Of a stretch of DNA of 64,000 nucleotides, positions 61,061 through 64,000 are shown in pieces (the stretch's first letter is position 1; each line of letters opens with the position of its first letter). Location: the NCBI GenBank assembly GCA_009782405.1, contig WRJC01000006.1, positions 1-64,000 on the forward strand, in the 5' to 3' direction. Both the position numbers and the translations under genes were made by a program. This stretch comes from Oscillospiraceae bacterium. Its GTDB lineage: Bacteria > Bacillota_A > Clostridia > Oscillospirales > WRJC01. Below the pieces are notes generated by a model that saw only the letters and a list, made by a program, of their open reading frames with translations, was not told where the DNA came from and ran no database searches.

Positions 61061-62610
61061 AAAAAAGGGCGCTGATCAGCACATCGGACAAAACGGGGAT
61101 AGCGGAATTCGCGAAAATTTTGGCGGATTTAAACTACGAGATAATATCGACCGGCGGCACGCAAAAAGCTTTGGAAGAGGCCGGCCTCGATGTCACAAAC
61201 ATCTCCGAAGTCACGGGGTTCCCGGAATGCTTGGACGGGCGGGTGAAAACGCTCGACCCGAAGATCCATGCGGGGATTTTGGCGATGCGCGAAAGTCCGG
61301 AGCATATGGAGCAGCTAAAAAACCTGAACGTCAAAACCATCGACATGGTCGTGGCGAACCTGTACCCTTTCAAACAGACCATAACAAAAGAGCCGCCGGT
61401 TCCGCTCGGCGAGGCGATAGAGCAAATAGACATAGGGGGGCCCGCCATGCTGCGCTCCGCCGCGAAAAACCGGCAGGACGTGGTTGTCGTCGTTGACCCG
61501 AAAGATTACGGCTTGGTCGCCGCGCAGATAAAAGAAAACGGGGAAGTGGGCAAAGAGATGAAATTGCAGCTCGCATACAAAGTTTTCGAGCATACATCGG
61601 CATACGACGCTTTGATCGCCGAATATTTGCGCAAAACCTCAAATTCGGACAAATTCCCGGAAAAATTGACGTTCACGTACGAAAAAGCTGCAGAGATGCG
61701 CTACGGCGAAAACCCACACCAGCGCGGGGCTTTCTACAAGGAGATCGGCGGGCTTTCGGGCAGCATCGCGAGCGCAGTCCAGCTGCACGGCAAGGAGATG
61801 TCTTATCTGAACTACAACGACGCGAACGGCGCGATAGAATTGCTCAAAGAATTTTCGCCGGATGAGCCCGCCGCCGTCGCAGTCAAGCACGCCACTCCGT
61901 GCGGGGTGGGAACCGGCGAGACGATTTGCCGGGCGTATGTAAACGCATATGAAGCCGACCCCGTCTCGATTTACGGGGGCATAGTGGCGCTAAACCAAGA
62001 AGTCGGCGAAGAAGCCGCAACCGAAATGGCAAAAACCCCGCTCGACATAATAATCGCCCCCGCGTACAGCGAGGCCGCATTTGAAATATTGGCGAAAAAG
62101 AAAAATGTCAGGATACTCAGACTCGAAAACATAGCTAAACCCAACACAAAGGATATGTACGACATGAAAAAAGTGCCGGGGGGTCTTTTGGTGCAGGAAT
62201 TCAACGCCGATTTTATCGACGAATCGCTGCTTGAAACCGTGACGAAAAGACCGCCTTCGGAGGATGAAATGCAAAAATTGCTGTTTGCCTTCAAGGTGGT
62301 CAAGCACACAAAATCAAACGCCATAGTCCTGGCGCAAAAGAACGCCACAACCGGAATAGGCCCGGGGCAGACCAACAGGGTGGGCGCGCTCGAAATCGCG
62401 GCAAAATACGCGGGCGAAAAAGCGGCGGGCTCGGTTATGGCCTCCGACGCTTTTTTCCCGTTTTCGGATTGCGTGGAACTCGCCCATAAAATCGGGGTGA
62501 CAGCGATCATACAGCCGGGAGGTTCGATACGCGATCAGGATTCGATAGATATGTGCGACAGCTGCGGGATCTCGATGGTGTTCACCGGCATTCGGCATTT
62601 CAAACATTAA
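61057..62610 (+). CDS. purH: Bifunctional AICAR transformylase/IMP cyclohydrolase
   Basis: 517 residues. The N-terminal IMP cyclohydrolase has ALISTSDKTGIAEFAKIL, YEIISTGGTQKAL and GRVKTLDPKIHAGIL; the C-terminal transformylase has LRYGENPHQRGAFY-type motif and AVKHATPCGVGTG, KSNAIVLAQ and SDAFFPFSD. Carries out the last two steps to IMP. A GGGAGGG box precedes the ATG; a longer in-frame start upstream overlaps purN and is rejected. Confidence 0.96.
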   Translation: MKKRALISTSDKTGIAEFAKILADLNYEIISTGGTQKALEEAGLDVTNISEVTGFPECLDGRVKTLDPKIHAGILAMRESPEHMEQLKNLNVKTIDMVVANLYPFKQTITKEPPVPLGEAIEQIDIGGPAMLRSAAKNRQDVVVVVDPKDYGLVAAQIKENGEVGKEMKLQLAYKVFEHTSAYDALIAEYLRKTSNSDKFPEKLTFTYEKAAEMRYGENPHQRGAFYKEIGGLSGSIASAVQLHGKEMSYLNYNDANGAIELLKEFSPDEPAAVAVKHATPCGVGTGETICRAYVNAYEADPVSIYGGIVALNQEVGEEAATEMAKTPLDIIIAPAYSEAAFEILAKKKNVRILRLENIAKPNTKDMYDMKKVPGGLLVQEFNADFIDESLLETVTKRPPSEDEMQKLLFAFKVVKHTKSNAIVLAQKNATTGIGPGQTNRVGALEIAAKYAGEKAAGSVMASDAFFPFSDCVELAHKIGVTAIIQPGGSIRDQDSIDMCDSCGISMVFTGIRHFKH

Positions 62611-62626
62611 AGCGGGGGTTTTTTTA

Positions 62627-63895
62627 ATGAAAATATTGGTGGTCGGCGGCGGCGGCAGGGAGCACGCCATAATCAAAAAATTGTCCGAAAGCAAAACTAA
62701 GCCCGAACTGTTCGCAGTCCCCGGAAACGGGGGGATTTCAAAGATTGCGAAATGCTTTGATTTCAAGGCGACCGACATAAAAAACATAACGGAGCTGACA
62801 AAAAAAGAAAAATTCGATCTGGTTTTTGTGGCAAGCGACGACCCGCTGGCCATAGGGTTGGTCGACGAAATCGAGAAAATCGGCGCCCGGGCTTTCGGGC
62901 CGGTGAAAAAGGCCGCGGAAATCGAATGGAGCAAAGTGTTTTCGAAGGCGCTGATGAAAAAATACAATATCCCGACAGCCGATTACGAAACTTTCGGTGA
63001 TTTCGAAAGCGCGGCGAATTATGTCAAAAGCCGCGTAAAATTTCCGCTCTGGATAAAGTCCGACGGGCTGGCTTTGGGCAAAGGGGCGATCCGCGCGGAG
63101 GACGAAGCCGGGGCGGTCGGCATCCTGACGGAGATCATGCAAAACAAAAAGTTCGGGGATTCGGGAAAAAACGTGATCATCGAGCAAGAATTGACCGGGC
63201 GGGAAATCACCGTCCTGGCGTTTTGCGACGGAAAAACGTTGAAGCCCATGGTTTCCTCCCAAGACCACAAAAGGGCGCTTGACGGCGACAAGGGCGAAAA
63301 CACCGGCGGGATGGGCGCCTTTTGCCCATCTGAAATCTATACGAAAGAAATCGCGGACGAGTGCATGGAAAAAATCTACCTGCCCACGGTAAGGGCGATG
63401 CAAAAAGAGGGCAGAAAATACAAGGGCATAATCTATTTTCAACTGATATTGACCCCTGAAGGCGCAAAGGTGATCGAATACAACTCGCGTTTCGGCGACC
63501 CCGAGGCGCAAGTGGTGCTGCCTATGCTCAAAACGGATTTTTTGGACATCATCGACGCGATAATAGACGAAAGGCTCGATGAAATCGAGATAGAATGGGA
63601 AGACGGCGCGGCGGTGTGCGTGGTTTTGGCGTCGGGCGGCTATCCGGGAAAATACGCGAAGGGATATCCGATAACGGGAATAGGGGAAGCCGAAAAAATC
63701 GACGGGATCACGGTATATCACGCGGGGACCGCGCCCGATGGGGACGGCGGCTTCCTGACTTTTGGAGGGCGGGTCCTGGGCGTTGGCTCAGTTGACAGAG
63801 ATTTGCCCTCCGCGATAAAAAAAGCATACAGGGCAATCGGCAAAATCAGCTTTGCCGATATGTTTTACAGGAAAGACATAGGGGCAAAAAAATAG
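62627..63895 (+). CDS. purD: Phosphoribosylamine-glycine ligase
   Basis: 422 residues, typical length. N-terminal MKILVVGGGGREHAIIKKL and VPGNGG, ATP-grasp region with FPLWIKSDGLALGKG, VIIEQELTGREITVLAFCDG, DHKRALDGDKGENTGGMGAF and YNSRFGDPEAQVVLP. It ligates glycine to phosphoribosylamine. It follows purH by 16 bp. Confidence 0.96.
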   Translation: MKILVVGGGGREHAIIKKLSESKTKPELFAVPGNGGISKIAKCFDFKATDIKNITELTKKEKFDLVFVASDDPLAIGLVDEIEKIGARAFGPVKKAAEIEWSKVFSKALMKKYNIPTADYETFGDFESAANYVKSRVKFPLWIKSDGLALGKGAIRAEDEAGAVGILTEIMQNKKFGDSGKNVIIEQELTGREITVLAFCDGKTLKPMVSSQDHKRALDGDKGENTGGMGAFCPSEIYTKEIADECMEKIYLPTVRAMQKEGRKYKGIIYFQLILTPEGAKVIEYNSRFGDPEAQVVLPMLKTDFLDIIDAIIDERLDEIEIEWEDGAAVCVVLASGGYPGKYAKGYPITGIGEAEKIDGITVYHAGTAPDGDGGFLTFGGRVLGVGSVDRDLPSAIKKAYRAIGKISFADMFYRKDIGAKK

Positions 63896-63897
63896 GG

Positions 63898-64000
63898 ATG
63901 GGCAAAAAAATCGCGGTGGTCGGTGGCGGGGCAGCCGGGCTCATGGCCGCAGGCGAGGCCGCAAGGGGGGGAGCGGAGGTCACGCTCTTCGAAAAAAACG
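63898..64000 (+). CDS. Start of a flavoprotein (HI0933/BaiN-like), 3' end outside window
   Basis: Only 34 residues are visible: KKIAVVGGGAAGLMAAGEAA is a dinucleotide-binding GxGxxG motif, followed by GGAEVTLFEKN. This is typical of HI0933-family or related NAD(P)/FAD-dependent oxidoreductases. It begins 2 bp after the purD stop. The family beyond the Rossmann motif cannot be decided. Confidence 0.7.
   Translation, partial: MGKKIAVVGGGAAGLMAAGEAARGGAEVTLFEKN

Overview
The window reads as a stretch of chromosome from an uncultured, Gram-positive, probably endospore-forming member of the Clostridia (Bacillota). Evidence: the rny-ymdB-spoVS gene order, GerW/YtfJ next to a DUF2953 protein and scpAB, long-form HPF, a class B sortase, SLH-domain proteins, a YesL-like protein, lipoproteins with Gram-positive style signal peptides, and many near-consensus sigma-A promoters with 17-bp spacers. 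No rRNA, CRISPR array, prophage or intact insertion sequence was seen.

Layout. 1-1.1 kb: end of an MjaI-type restriction-modification locus. 1.2-6.8 kb: a stand-alone GMP synthetase (no amidotransferase domain), a GH95-like glycosidase and the first of five related solute-binding lipoproteins. 6.8-9.5 kb: rpmG-secE-nusG-rplK-rplA with a strong promoter and an L1-type leader, then tRNA-Tyr; rplJ and rplL do not follow. 9.5-13 kb: second lipoprotein and a TetM-like GTPase. 13-17.3 kb: sortase B, a SARP-type regulator with a degenerate cyclase-like tail, two similar mini-proteins and two zinc-ribbon proteins. 17.2-23.3 kb (minus strand): 56-bp direct repeats, a response regulator lacking its phospho-acceptor Asp, an SLH protein, hpf, a zinc-ribbon membrane protein, a NagD-like HAD phosphatase and a CBM9-like surface protein. 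23.4-37.4 kb: two blocks for breakdown of probably sulfated glycans (serine hydrolase, lipoprotein, sulfatase, GH2; then lipoprotein, lipoprotein, HAD, sulfatase) separated by pyruvate kinase. 37.4-40 kb: DUF4867 protein, MBL-fold hydrolase, and a HicAB pair with a very short HicA. 40-53 kb (minus strand): housekeeping and envelope genes (YesL-like, GerW, DUF2953, ScpB, ScpA, M50 protease, YqeG, lipoprotein, SLH protein, class A PBP, TlpA-like lipoprotein, RbfA, anti-sigma/ECF sigma pair, SpoVS, YmdB). 53-59.5 kb: RNase Y, a two-gene BrxD-like ATPase/TerB module, PhoH. 59.7-64 kb: small Cys protein, MscL with a zinc ribbon, purN-purH-purD and the start of a flavoprotein.

The most unusual themes are (1) five paralogous solute-binding lipoproteins, each beside hydrolases or another such lipoprotein but with no ABC permease or ATPase in 64 kb; (2) a dispersed palindromic repeat family (TGAAC...GTTCA with flanking TGCATGC-type blocks) between genes near 17.3, 38.9 and 58.4 kb, which also supplies a stop codon to one gene and an in-frame 16-residue peptide repeat inside the TerB-domain gene; and (3) the BrxD-like/TerB pair without the helicase that often accompanies such genes. 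Functions of paralogs, regulatory sites and the glycan substrate are inferences from motifs and context; no database search was run.
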